A DNA stretch of 64,000 bases, from the NCBI GenBank assembly GCA_050951095.1, contig JBMNIQ010000002.1:1-64000 (forward strand), written 5' to 3'. Source of the stretch: UMGS1519 sp050951095. Its GTDB lineage: Bacteria > Actinomycetota > Coriobacteriia > Coriobacteriales > Eggerthellaceae. The notes beneath the pieces are model-generated. The model was not told the origin of the DNA. It searched no databases and saw only the letters and a program-made list of their open reading frames with translations. This document shows positions 8,911 through 19,524 of the stretch, one piece after another. How positions within the stretch are numbered: position 1 is the stretch's first letter; each line of letters begins with the position of its first letter. A program made the translations under genes and the position numbers.

Positions 8911-9579
8911 TCAGCGCGCCCAGTTCTCCAGAAGGCGCGCGGCATCCAGCTCGTCGAAGCCGGACACGCAGATATCCGCCACGGCCGCCAGCTCGTCCAC
9001 GGACCCGGCATCGTCGTGGTCGAACATGGCGATGGTGCGGTAGCCCGCATCGTGCATGGCCTGCACGGCATACAGCGAATCGTCGATGCCCCACGTGTCC
9101 TGCTTGCGCGTTCCCATGCGCTCGCAGGCAATCTCGTAGATGCGCGGGTCGCGCTTCGACAGGTCCACGTCCTCCGTGGACACGATGTCGTCGATGTACG
9201 CCGCCATGTCGCAGCGCTCAAGGCCCAGGTCCAGCAGCTCGTGCGCCGTGGACGAGACGATGACGCAGCCCACGCCGGCATCATGCAGCGCCTTCACGAA
9301 CGCCCGCGCACCGGGGCGCTCTTCGGCTTCGTCCGCGTAGAAGCTGCGCATGATGTCGTCGATGATGCCGTACACATCCTCCCACGTGCCGCCCAGGCCC
9401 ATGTGCTCATGGAACCATTGGCACACCTCGGGAACGGTGTACGAGTTCAACAGCGCCTTCTCGTCCTGTGTCAGCGCGCGGCCGGCGCGGGCCGCCAGGC
9501 GGTTGTCGATATCGCGCCACGCCCCCATGGAATCCAGCAGCGTGCCGTCGCAATCCAGAATGATGCCTTTTCCGCCCAT
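8911..9579 (-). CDS. HAD-superfamily phosphatase (subfamily IA)
   Basis: Soluble hydrolase of 222 aa. HAD motif I is at the N terminus (IILDCDGTLLDSMGAW; nucleophile and acid Asp in DxDGT). Motif II is CVIVSSTAHE, motif III falls near SKRDPRIYEIA and motif IV near TWGIDDSLYAVQAM. An all-alpha cap lies between motifs I and II (residues 20-90), typical of phosphoglycolate-phosphatase-like members. The ATG at 9579 is chosen because GAAAGGAA precedes it; the longer in-frame extension upstream has no ribosome-binding site and low-complexity sequence. The substrate is not predictable. Confidence 0.85.
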   Translation of the reverse strand: MGGKGIILDCDGTLLDSMGAWRDIDNRLAARAGRALTQDEKALLNSYTVPEVCQWFHEHMGLGGTWEDVYGIIDDIMRSFYADEAEERPGARAFVKALHDAGVGCVIVSSTAHELLDLGLERCDMAAYIDDIVSTEDVDLSKRDPRIYEIACERMGTRKQDTWGIDDSLYAVQAMHDAGYRTIAMFDHDDAGSVDELAAVADICVSGFDELDAARLLENWAR

Positions 9580-9764
9580 GCGGGTTCCTTTCCATTCGAA
9601 GGGCCGAACGCCGCCGTCCGCCCGCCGCAGCCGCGGGAAGGCGTGGCGGCAAGGGGCGGCGCCGCAGACGCCGGCAGCAGCCATGCCGCCCGCCGCCGTG
9701 CCGCTGTCCAGGGAAAATGCGCCGCCGCAGGGCCCCGATGCTTGCAATCTACCTGTTGTAACCG

Positions 9765-9798
9765 AAAAAGGCGGCAGAGGCTCGTGCCTCTGCCGCCT
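9765..9798 (-). terminator. Intrinsic terminator after clpB
   Basis: A perfect 13-bp stem (AGGCGGCAGAGGC with its complement) with a 4-nt loop is followed on the minus strand by TTTTT. It lies 45 nt past the clpB stop and ends the heat-shock operon. Confidence 0.9.
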
Positions 9799-9842
9799 AT
9801 CCATGAAAACCCTATGCGCTGCGTATGCGCAGGCGGGATGTA

Positions 9843-12518
<2,676 letters not shown>

Positions 12519-12592
12519 AAAACCCTCCATCTATTGCGGAAGGCTTCCGCCTTCCCGGGGGTGGTCAGTGTTATCGAATCGGTATTCTCAAA

Positions 12593-12618
12593 CGGCTGCG
12601 GGATTTCTCCCGCAGCCG
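12593..12618 (-). terminator. Hairpin between hspR and clpB, possible attenuator
   Basis: An 11-bp perfect stem (CGGCTGCGGGA and complement) with a GAAA loop on the minus strand is followed by only TTTGAG. It may be a weak terminator that lowers clpB relative to dnaK, or an RNA-processing site. Confidence 0.55.
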
Positions 12619-12631
12619 CATGGGATCGCCG

Positions 12632-13018
12632 CTATAGATCCATCAGGCGGCGAATAGAGCTTGTTGTCGCGGGATCCATGAGGCTGGATACGCGCTCGCG
12701 CGTTTCCAGCTCATGCACGCGGTCGGCCAAGCGACGCACCCGCTTGTGCAGGTCGTCTATCTCCTGGTCCCGTTTCTCCAGGCGGCCCTGCAGATCCAGG
12801 ATGCGTGTGACGCCTGCCAGGTTGATCCCCTCTGCAGTCAGGCTGTTGATCAGGCTCAGCCTTTCGATGTCCGCCTCCGAATACATGCGGGTGTTGCCGC
12901 TTGTCCTCTGGGGTGTCAACAGACCTTTCTGCTCGTACATGCGCAGGGTCTGCGGGTGCACGCCGGCCAGCTGGGCCGCAATGCTGATCATGTACACCGG
13001 ACGGTTTCTGTCTTCCAT
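12632..13018 (-). CDS. hspR: HspR, MerR-type heat-shock repressor
   Basis: Transcriptional repressor of the dnaK operon in actinobacteria, where it uses DnaK as co-repressor. The 128-aa protein begins with a MerR winged helix-turn-helix (YMISIAAQLAGVHPQTLRMY, then EQKGLLTPQRTSGNTRMYS) characteristic of HspR. A C-terminal coiled coil follows (residues about 75-115: LQGRLEKRDQEIDDLHKRV). The ATG overlaps the dnaJ stop (TAATG), giving translational coupling. A classical HAIR operator was not found upstream of dnaK; CTTGACA half-sites there are the best candidate binding site. Confidence 0.92.
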   Translation of the reverse strand: MEDRNRPVYMISIAAQLAGVHPQTLRMYEQKGLLTPQRTSGNTRMYSEADIERLSLINSLTAEGINLAGVTRILDLQGRLEKRDQEIDDLHKRVRRLADRVHELETRERVSSLMDPATTSSIRRLMDL

Positions 13019-13974
13019 TACCAGTTCCTCACCTTATCTACTGTGGCGTTGCGATACGCCTCCAATGCTTCGCGTTGCTTTTCGTTCAGATGCCCGGGCA
13101 CTTGAACCGCCAACGTCATCTTCAGGTCGCCATGCTCGTCCTTCTTCAGGCGCTTGGCTCCCTTGCCCCTCATGCGCAGGACCTTGCCGTCCTTGCTGCC
13201 CGCCGGGATCTTCACGCGGACGCGCTTGCCGTCCGGCAGCGGCACCTCCACGCTGGCTCCCAGCGCCAGTTCGTCGAACGTGACGGGGACGGTCAGCAGC
13301 ACATCGGCGCCGTCGCGCGTGAAATACGGATGCGGCTTGATGTGCGTGACCACCAGAAGGTCGCCGCGCGGCCCGCCGTTCACGCCTTCGGCGCCCAGCC
13401 CGCGCTTGCGGACGCGGCCGCCTTCCACGGCGCCTTCCGGCACCTTGATGGTCAGCGTGCGACGTTGCGTTTCGCCCGGGATGCGCAGCGTCACCTTCTT
13501 CTCGCAGCCGTTGAAGGCCTCGTCGAACGTGATGTTCAAGTCGACAGTGACGTCCTTGCCCTTCTGGGGCACTGCCTGCGGCTGGCGCTGTCCCTGGCCT
13601 CCCATGAAATCGGAGAAGTCCCAGTTCGTGCCGAACGCACCGCCGCCGTTGCGGATGCTCTCCAGAATGTCCGCCCAGCTGCCGAACCCGGCGGCCTCGA
13701 ACGGATTCGCCCCGCCGGCACCGGCTTGGCCGCCCCAGCCATGGGGGATCTTGTTGGCGTCCGCCGTGCCGTACTGGTCGTAGAGCTTGCGCTTCTTCTC
13801 GTCGCCCAAGACCTCGTAGGCTTCGTTTATCTCCTTGAATTTCGCCTCATCGCCGCCGGCGTCGGGATGGTACTTGCGCGCCAGCTTGCGGTAGGCCTTC
13901 TTTATCTCTTCCGGTTTTGCGGTGCGCGACACGCCCAACGTTGCATAGTAGTCAGGAGTTTTCGTCGTTGGCAT
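13018..13974 (-). CDS. dnaJ: DnaJ-family cochaperone lacking the zinc finger (CbpA-like)
   Basis: J-domain cochaperone that stimulates DnaK ATPase activity and delivers clients. Residues 1-75 form the J domain with the HPD tripeptide (LARKYHPDAGG). A glycine/phenylalanine-rich linker follows (about 80-125: GWGGQAGAGGANPF). Two C-terminal substrate-binding beta domains come next (VTVDLNITFDEAFNG, GDLLVVTHIKPHPYFTRDG). No CxxCxGxG repeats occur, so it is a class II J protein at 318 aa rather than the 370-390 aa of full DnaJ. It sits between grpE and hspR. Confidence 0.92.
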   Translation of the reverse strand: MPTTKTPDYYATLGVSRTAKPEEIKKAYRKLARKYHPDAGGDEAKFKEINEAYEVLGDEKKRKLYDQYGTADANKIPHGWGGQAGAGGANPFEAAGFGSWADILESIRNGGGAFGTNWDFSDFMGGQGQRQPQAVPQKGKDVTVDLNITFDEAFNGCEKKVTLRIPGETQRRTLTIKVPEGAVEGGRVRKRGLGAEGVNGGPRGDLLVVTHIKPHPYFTRDGADVLLTVPVTFDELALGASVEVPLPDGKRVRVKIPAGSKDGKVLRMRGKGAKRLKKDEHGDLKMTLAVQVPGHLNEKQREALEAYRNATVDKVRNW

Positions 13975-14000
13975 TACGCACCACCTTTCTCTGTTAGTTC

Positions 14001-14062
14001 AACCGCCGTGAAGATGCCCGCACCGGGAATCCGGCGAATGCGCGGGCTCTGCACGGCGGCTG
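14001..14062 (-). other. Structured grpE-dnaJ intergenic segment
   Basis: The 116-bp gap between grpE and dnaJ contains a long imperfect stem: CCGCCGTG pairs with CACGGCGG, with an inner GCCCGC/GCGGGC helix and a small loop hairpin. There is no T-run, so it is more likely an RNA-processing or stability element than a terminator. Confidence 0.45.
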
Positions 14063-14090
14063 CGATTCGTTTAGGGATGTTGCGCTCCCT

Positions 14091-15050
14091 TTATTCCTCT
14101 TCGGCGTCATCCTTCGGGCGCTGCGGGCCGCCCGTGCTCACCTGCACCATGGCGGGACGGATGACCTTGTCACCCATCTTGTAGCCCTTCTGGTACACCT
14201 GGGCAACGGTCTCGTCGGGAACATCCGCGTTCTCGACGGTGCCGACCGCCTGATGCTCCAGCGCATCGAAGGCCTCGTCCTTCGGGTCGATGGCCTTCAG
14301 GCCGTCGTTCTCCAGGACGTTCATCAGCTTGCTCTGCACCGCTTCGACGCCGCCCAGCAGGTTCTCCACGCCGTTCTCGTTCGCATAGGCGATGGTGCGC
14401 TCGAAGTCGTCCAGCACGGGGAGCAGGTCCTTGACCAGCTTCTCGTTCGCCAGCTCCTTCTCCTTCGCGCGATCCTCGTTCGTGCGGCGACGGTACGTGT
14501 CCCACTCGGCATGCAGGCGCATGAACTTATCCTGCCATTCGGCAGCCGTCTTCTGAGCCTGCTCCAGCATGTCCGTCGTTGCCTTGGCCGCGGTCTCGGC
14601 GGCAGCGGCAGCGGACTTGCTCGCCGCATCCGCTACCTGGGATGCCGTGTCCTTGGCATCGCCGGCGGCCTTGCCGGCGGCTTCGGCGGAGGCATCTGCC
14701 ACTTCGCTTGCCGCCTGGTATGCCTTGTCGGCCGCCTCGTTGACGGCGTCGTACGCTTTGTCCATAGCCTCTCCTGCCGCGTTCATTGCCTGGACGGCTG
14801 CATCGTTGATGCGCGTCGAGGCGCCGTGGGTGCTTTCGTTCGTGCGTTCGGCGAAATCGCCGGCCATATCCATGGCCCGGGCCGTGGCGTCCTTGGCACC
14901 GGCGCGGAATTCATCCCGCATCTGCTTGCCCAGGTTGCGCCAGGCATCGGCCGCATCCTTCATCGCGCTGCGCGCGCTTGCCGCCGCGGATGCGTCCTTC
15001 TTCGTGCTTCCGTTGTTCTCGGCGGCTTCGACTTTCTCGGAATCAGCCAT
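14091..15050 (-). CDS. grpE: GrpE nucleotide exchange factor with long N-terminal extension
   Basis: GrpE releases ADP from DnaK. The canonical part is residues about 165-319: coiled coil with KFMRLHAEWDTYRRRTNEDR, then LVKDLLPVLDDFERTIAYA and the C-terminal beta domain (VYQKGYKMGDKVIRPAMVQV). The first 165 residues are unusual. They are Ala/Asp/Lys-rich and predicted helical, with recurring short patterns (AADKAYQAASEVADASAEAA, DTASQVADAASKSAA) resembling LEA-type or apolipoprotein-like 11-residue repeats. Ordinary GrpE is about 180-220 aa. The start is 5 nt after the dnaK stop. Confidence 0.93.
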   Translation of the reverse strand: MADSEKVEAAENNGSTKKDASAAASARSAMKDAADAWRNLGKQMRDEFRAGAKDATARAMDMAGDFAERTNESTHGASTRINDAAVQAMNAAGEAMDKAYDAVNEAADKAYQAASEVADASAEAAGKAAGDAKDTASQVADAASKSAAAAAETAAKATTDMLEQAQKTAAEWQDKFMRLHAEWDTYRRRTNEDRAKEKELANEKLVKDLLPVLDDFERTIAYANENGVENLLGGVEAVQSKLMNVLENDGLKAIDPKDEAFDALEHQAVGTVENADVPDETVAQVYQKGYKMGDKVIRPAMVQVSTGGPQRPKDDAEEE

Positions 15051-15055
15051 TTTGA

Positions 15056-16975
15056 CTACTTCCCTTCGGTCTTCTTGTCGTCATCGACAACCTCGTAGTC
15101 CGCGTCCACGGTGTCGTCAGCGGGCTGCTGGTTCGCGGTCGTGTTCGCCTGAGCGCCGGCTGCGCCTGCTGCGCCGCCGTTGCCGTAGGCGATCTCGGCC
15201 ATCTTGTAGCCGGCCTGCTGCAGCTTCTCCGTGGCGGCCTTCATGGCCTCCAGGTCGTTTGCGCTCATTGCGTCGCGGCCGGCCTTGATGGCGTCCTCGG
15301 CCTGCTGCTTCACGTCTGCGGGGACCTTGTCGCCCAGGTCGTTCAGCGTCTGCTCCGTGGCATTCGTCAGAGAGTCGCAGTTGTTGCGGGTCTCGGTCTC
15401 CTCGCGATGGCGCTGGTCCTCCTCGGCATGAGCCTCGGCGTCCTTCACCATGCGGTCCACTTCCTCGTCGGACAGGGCCGTGGAGCCCGAGATGGTGATC
15501 TGCTGCTCGCGACCGGTGCCCAGGTCCTTAGCGGAGACGTTCACGATGCCGTTCGCGTCGATGTCGAACGTGACCTCGATCTGAGGCACGCCGCGGCGGG
15601 CGGCAGGAATGCCGGTCAGCTGGAAGCGGCCCAGCGTCTTGTTGTCGGCAGCCATCTCGCGCTCGCCCTGCAGGACGTGAATCTCAACGGACGTCTGGTT
15701 GTCGGATGCCGTGGAGTAGATCTCCGTCTTGCGGGTAGGAATGGTGGTGTTGCGCGGAATCATCTTCGTCATGACGCCGCCCATGGTCTCAACGCCCAGC
15801 GAAAGCGGGGTAACGTCCAGAAGCAGGATGCCCTCGACGTCGCCGGCCAGCACGCCGCCCTGAACAGCTGCGCCCATAGCCACGACCTCGTCGGGGTTCA
15901 CGGACATGTTCGGCTGCTTGCCGGTGAGCTGCTTGACCAGTTCCTGGACTGCCGGCATACGGGTGGAGCCGCCGACCAGGATGACCTCGTTGATGTCGCT
16001 CGTGGACAGGTCCGCGTCCTTCAGCGCCTGCTCGACGGGCTTGCGGCAACGGTCCAGCAGGTCCTTCGTGATACGCTCGAACTCGATGCGCGTCAGCGTG
16101 TAGTCCAGGTGCTTCGGGCCGGAAGCGTCAGCCGTGATGAACGGCAGGTTGATGTTCGACTGCGTGGTGTTCGACAGCTCCATCTTCGCCTTCTCGGCAG
16201 CTTCCTTCAGGCGCTGCAGGGCCATCTTGTCCTGGCGCAGGTCGATGCCGTTGTCCTGCTGGAACTTGTCGGCCAGCCAGTCGATGATGCGCTGGTCCCA
16301 GTCGTCGCCGCCCAGGTGGTTGTCGCCTGCGGTGGAGCAGACCTCGAATACGCCGTCGCCCAGCTCCAGGATGGAGACATCGAACGTGCCGCCGCCCAAG
16401 TCGAAGACCAGAACCTTCTGATCCTTGTTCGTCTTGTCAAGGCCGTAGGCCAGAGCTGCAGCCGTGGGCTCGTTGATGATGCGGAGCACTTCCAGACCGG
16501 CGATCTTGCCGGCGTCCTTCGTTGCCTGACGCTGAGCGTCGTTGAAGTATGCGGGGACGGTGATGACGGCCTGCGTGATGGGGCTGCCGACGCGCTTCTC
16601 GGCGTCTGCCTTCATCTTCTGCAGGACGACGGCGGAAATCTCTTCCGGCATGTAGTCCTTGCCGTTGATGTCGACAACGGCGCGGCCGTCCTTGCCGCTC
16701 TTGACATGATAGGAAACCGTCTTCTGCTCTTCGCGCGTCTCGTTGTAAGAGCGGCCGATGAAACGCTTCACAGAGGAAACGGTGTTCTCAGGGTTCGTGA
16801 CAGCCTGGTTCTTTGCGGCCTTGCCCACGACGCGCTCGCCATCCTTGCGGAAGCCGACGACGGACGGGGTGGTGCGGTCGCCTTCGGAGTTGACCAGGAT
16901 CTCGGGTTCGGAACCCTCCATAACCGCCATTGCGGAGTTCGTGGTACCCAAGTCGATACCGATGATCTTGCTCAT
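15056..16975 (-). CDS. dnaK: DnaK chaperone (Hsp70)
   Basis: ATP-dependent folding chaperone of 639 aa, first gene of the heat-shock operon. Nucleotide-binding domain signatures are IIGIDLGTTNSAMAVMEG, VFDLGGGTFDVSILELG and VILVGGSTRMPAVQELVKQL. The linker is LLLDVTPLSLGVETMGG, and the substrate-binding domain and lid follow, ending with an acidic tail. The ATG at 16975 follows GAAAGGA by about 8 nt; an in-frame start 24 nt earlier lacks one. Transcription likely begins at the consensus promoter near 17074-17102, leaving a leader of roughly 95 nt. Confidence 0.97.
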   Translation of the reverse strand: MSKIIGIDLGTTNSAMAVMEGSEPEILVNSEGDRTTPSVVGFRKDGERVVGKAAKNQAVTNPENTVSSVKRFIGRSYNETREEQKTVSYHVKSGKDGRAVVDINGKDYMPEEISAVVLQKMKADAEKRVGSPITQAVITVPAYFNDAQRQATKDAGKIAGLEVLRIINEPTAAALAYGLDKTNKDQKVLVFDLGGGTFDVSILELGDGVFEVCSTAGDNHLGGDDWDQRIIDWLADKFQQDNGIDLRQDKMALQRLKEAAEKAKMELSNTTQSNINLPFITADASGPKHLDYTLTRIEFERITKDLLDRCRKPVEQALKDADLSTSDINEVILVGGSTRMPAVQELVKQLTGKQPNMSVNPDEVVAMGAAVQGGVLAGDVEGILLLDVTPLSLGVETMGGVMTKMIPRNTTIPTRKTEIYSTASDNQTSVEIHVLQGEREMAADNKTLGRFQLTGIPAARRGVPQIEVTFDIDANGIVNVSAKDLGTGREQQITISGSTALSDEEVDRMVKDAEAHAEEDQRHREETETRNNCDSLTNATEQTLNDLGDKVPADVKQQAEDAIKAGRDAMSANDLEAMKAATEKLQQAGYKMAEIAYGNGGAAGAAGAQANTTANQQPADDTVDADYEVVDDDKKTEGK

Positions 16976-17073
16976 ATATGCGTCCTTTCTTAGAACCAAT
17001 ATGCCTTTTGCATAGTGTTGATTTGTTTCTGTGCGGGCGTGTTTTCTTGTTCGCCCATTTACGGCACGATGTA

Positions 17074-17102
17074 AATATATAATCTAAGTGCGGTACTGTC
17101 AA
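17074..17102 (-). promoter_or_regulatory. dnaK operon promoter with candidate HspR half-sites
   Basis: On the minus strand there is a TTGACA box, 17 nt, then TATATT: a near-perfect sigma-70 promoter. The -35 box lies within CTTGACA. A second CTTGACA in opposite orientation is at 17154-17160, so the two form a widely spaced inverted pair. HspR operators are built from CTTGA-type half-sites, so these are candidates, although the compact HAIR form is absent. Confidence 0.75.
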
Positions 17103-17160
17103 GTTTTCTGGCAAAATAATTTTAAGATTTTTTATAAATCGATTGTCCTATAACTTGACA

Positions 17161-17420
17161 GCGCTCTCACCTGGGGTTTCTTGAAACCGCTCATTTGCGG
17201 AACGCAGAATTTTGCTCCAACGATCCTTCGTTTCGGCTGTTTCGGATCTCAACATGCCCGAAAAACGCCCGCCGAACGGCCGCTTTTCCCGGTCCCTGCG
17301 CGGCAGATGGCGAAGAGCGCCGCCGTCCGTGCCCGCCTTCGCCCCAGCCGCAGGACGCCCGGAACCGCATATGACTCGCACCGCAGAGCGCCTGCATCCG
17401 CATATGCCCGTATACGCAAA
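17161..17420. other. Intergenic region without visible gene
   Basis: About 260 bp between the dnaK promoter region and the ferredoxin terminator. Open frames on both strands have no credible ribosome-binding sites or domains. Nothing further is seen. Confidence 0.5.
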
Positions 17421-17451
17421 GAGACCCGACCGGCAGAACCGATCGGGTCTC
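17421..17451 (-). terminator. Terminator after ferredoxin gene
   Basis: Inverted repeat GAGACCCGA/TCGGGTCTC with an inner CGG/CCG, 29 nt past the ferredoxin stop. The following T content is weak (TTTGCG). Confidence 0.65.
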
Positions 17452-17479
17452 TTGTCTGAAGACGGCTTATAGCGAAGGG

Positions 17480-17668
17480 CTAGTCCTCGTTGATCTCCGT
17501 GATGGAGCCCATGGGGCATTCCTCCAGGCAATCGCCGCAAGCGATGCAGGCCTCTTCGTTCGTGACGGTGCAGACGCCGTCGACGACTTCCAGAACCTCC
17601 TGCGGGCAGGCATCACAGCAGATGCCGCAACCAATGCAAGTATCAGTGTCGATGATAGGACGGGACAT
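17480..17668 (-). CDS. 2[4Fe-4S] ferredoxin, 62 aa
   Basis: Small electron carrier with two clostridial-type cluster motifs. The first is CIGCGICCDACP (CxxCxxC...CP) and the second CIACGDCLEECP, separated by a short loop, in a protein ending SITEINED. Both sets of four Cys are complete; the first motif carries one extra Cys. The ATG at 17668 follows AGAGGAG at normal spacing. It is monocistronic, between its own terminator and a region with tandem 13-bp repeats that may be an operator. It probably serves low-potential anaerobic electron transfer; the partner enzyme is unknown. Confidence 0.92.
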   Translation of the reverse strand: MSRPIIDTDTCIGCGICCDACPQEVLEVVDGVCTVTNEEACIACGDCLEECPMGSITEINED

Positions 17669-17709
17669 GGCTTCCACTCCTCTTTCTTTCCAGGGGCTTA
17701 TCTGTCTCC

Positions 17710-17752
17710 AAGCCACAATTGCGTGGCCTCTCATTTGCAAAGCCACATTTGC
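17710..17752 (-). promoter_or_regulatory. Tandem 13-bp repeats upstream of ferredoxin, candidate operator
   Basis: AAGCCACAATTGC (17710-17722) recurs as AAGCCACATTTGC (17740-17752), exactly 30 bp apart, about three helical turns. The first copy also lies in the palindrome GCCAC-AATTGC-GTGGC. They lie 42-84 bp before the ferredoxin ATG, where a regulator could bind. Confidence 0.45.
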
Positions 17753-17916
17753 TACCCCGCAACATACCACGCTTTTGCCATTTATCAACCGCGAAGCAGA
17801 AACAGGCGGGCGAACGGTGGCGGAGCGCGAAAACTCCCCAACGGCCTTCATACCGTCTTTATACATAGGTAAGAAGGAGCAAAGCACCGCACAATAACGG
17901 AACGCCCCTGATAAAC

Positions 17917-17946
17917 GAAGGACCCGGGCAGCTGCCCGGGTCCTTC
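17917..17946 (-). terminator. Terminator after acyl-CoA dehydrogenase gene
   Basis: A perfect 14-bp stem (GAAGGACCCGGGCA and complement) with a 2-nt centre is followed on the minus strand by GTTTATC. It lies about 55 nt past the stop codon. Confidence 0.75.
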
Positions 17947-17999
17947 CCGAACTTCCCTTCGCTGGTACGAGAGGGAGGAACGATATCGTCAAGGAAGAA

Positions 18000-19160
18000 T
18001 TAGTTCTTCTTGTACTTCTTGACCAGCTGACGGCCGGCGATGTACTCCATGATCTCGGTGGTGCCGCCGCCCATCTCGTTGCCGCGGAGGTCAGCCCAGA
18101 TGCGGCCGACGCGGATTTCCTTCGTGTAGCCGATGGCTGCGTAGATGGACATGGCCAGATCGCCGACCTTCGTCAGCTCGCGGCAGGCATAGCCCTTCAG
18201 CAGAGCGGACTCGAGGCGGGTGGACTCGCCGCGGTCGATCATGTCGACGACGCGGTAGAGGCGGGAGCGGACGTTGTCCAGGATGTTCTCCATCTCGCAC
18301 AGGTGATCCTGGATGGCGGTCAGGTGAGCGATGGGCTTGCCGAAGCAGATGCGCTCGGAAGCGTAGGCGGCAGCATCGTTCATGGCAGCCTGAGCCAGGC
18401 CCAGGGAGGAAGCGACGACCAGCATGCGCTCGAACTCCAGCTTCTTCATCAGGTCCAGCCAGCCCTCGCCGGGGTTGCCGATGCGGTCGGCCTCGGTCAG
18501 CTTCACATTGTCGAAGAAGCAGTCAACGAACGGGATGGACTGCTGGCCGACCTTCTCCAGCTGGCCCACGGTGAAGCCCGGGGTGTCGTTCTTGACCAGC
18601 CACAGGGAGTAGTTCTTGTTCTCGTACGAAGGATCCTCGTCCTTCGCCACGACCATGGTGTAGACAGACAGGCCGCCCAGCGTGACCCACGTCTTCTGGC
18701 CGTTCAGCAGGTACGTGCCGTCGGGCTGCTTCTTCGTGACGCACGTCATGGCGTTGTTGTCGGAGCCGGCAGCGGGCTCGGAAATGGCGGAGCAGGCAAC
18801 GCACGTGCTCTCGACGTTGTTGATGACGTCCATGATGCGCTCTTGCTGCTCTTCGTTGCCGAAGTCGATGACGTCGGTGATGGTGTTGAAGTCCGTGACG
18901 AACGGCAGGATGACGCCGGTGTACTCGTGCAGCTTCTCAACCAGGAGGATCTCAGTCAGCTTGCTGACGGGCACGCCGCCGACCTCTTCGGGAAGGCCCA
19001 GGTGCATGAAGCCCGCCTCGCGGTAGGCCATAGCCTGCTCGATGCTGATGTGATGGTTCTCGTACGCTGCCTTGCAGGACTCCTCGTCGAAGTAGCGGTC
19101 GGCGTATTCCTTGGCGCTTTCGATGAGCAGTTCTTGTTCGTCGGTCAGGCTGAAGTCCAT
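18000..19160 (-). CDS. Acyl-CoA dehydrogenase family flavoenzyme
   Basis: FAD enzyme introducing an alpha-beta double bond into an acyl-CoA, or running in reverse as an enoyl-CoA reductase. At 386 aa it has standard length with N-terminal helical, central beta and C-terminal helical domains. SEPAAGSDNNAMTC and NGQKTWVTLGG are FAD/substrate signatures, and the C terminus is GGGTTEIMEYIAGRQL. The usual catalytic Glu of MCAD-type enzymes is replaced by Gly365, while Glu244 (LEFERMLVVA) sits where IVD/LCAD-type enzymes carry their base. Length and start also resemble CaiA. GAGGAGG precedes the ATG. It is a single gene with its own terminator; the substrate is unknown. Confidence 0.88.
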   Translation of the reverse strand: MDFSLTDEQELLIESAKEYADRYFDEESCKAAYENHHISIEQAMAYREAGFMHLGLPEEVGGVPVSKLTEILLVEKLHEYTGVILPFVTDFNTITDVIDFGNEEQQERIMDVINNVESTCVACSAISEPAAGSDNNAMTCVTKKQPDGTYLLNGQKTWVTLGGLSVYTMVVAKDEDPSYENKNYSLWLVKNDTPGFTVGQLEKVGQQSIPFVDCFFDNVKLTEADRIGNPGEGWLDLMKKLEFERMLVVASSLGLAQAAMNDAAAYASERICFGKPIAHLTAIQDHLCEMENILDNVRSRLYRVVDMIDRGESTRLESALLKGYACRELTKVGDLAMSIYAAIGYTKEIRVGRIWADLRGNEMGGGTTEIMEYIAGRQLVKKYKKN

Positions 19161-19311
19161 AAGTCCTCCTCTAGGAACTCAACGGTAAGTAAACGGCCCG
19201 GTTGACCCCTTGCGCCGGGAAGCCTTAACCCGATGACTTCTCCAGTCCATTCTCGCGGGATCCGCGGATGAGGCAGCGTGGCATCTTTCGCCTTCGTATT
19301 CTGCCGCCGTT

Positions 19312-19336
19312 GCATTTACTGTAAATCAATAAATGC
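19312..19336 (-). promoter_or_regulatory. Palindromic operator candidate upstream of acyl-CoA dehydrogenase
   Basis: The 13-bp palindrome ATTTAC-T-GTAAAT (19314-19326) lies inside a wider GCATTTA/TAAATGC inverted repeat, about 155 bp upstream of the start codon. Rest of the 19161-19464 stretch: no gene seen. Confidence 0.45.
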
Positions 19337-19464
19337 CTGATGGAACGCCCGAAATTCAAGGAACATATTCAAAGTTATTTGCAAAATCAGCACTACCGCA
19401 GGGTGATTTGAATAACCCCAGCACAATATCCCGCCAGCATCTTCATACTGCCCGGAAAACAGCA

Positions 19465-19489
19465 GCGGCCCGGGCAGAACCCGGGCCGC
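19465..19489 (-). terminator. Terminator after hypE (bidirectional form)
   Basis: A perfect 10-bp GC stem (GCGGCCCGGG and complement) with a 5-nt loop, about 36 nt past the hypE stop. TTTT follows a few bases later on the minus strand. Confidence 0.7.
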
Positions 19490-19524
19490 ATCGTCCGTTT
19501 TTTCCCACGGGGAAACGGGTCAAC

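Noticed and set aside
15407..16993. 528-codon plus-strand frame opposite dnaK
   Set aside because: Antisense shadow of dnaK with no ribosome-binding site or recognisable fold.
17041..17180. Canonical HAIR or CIRCE element upstream of dnaK
   Set aside because: Neither the CTTGAGT-N7-ACTCAAG nor the TTAGCACTC-N9-GAGTGCTAA pattern is present; only separated CTTGACA half-sites were kept as candidates.
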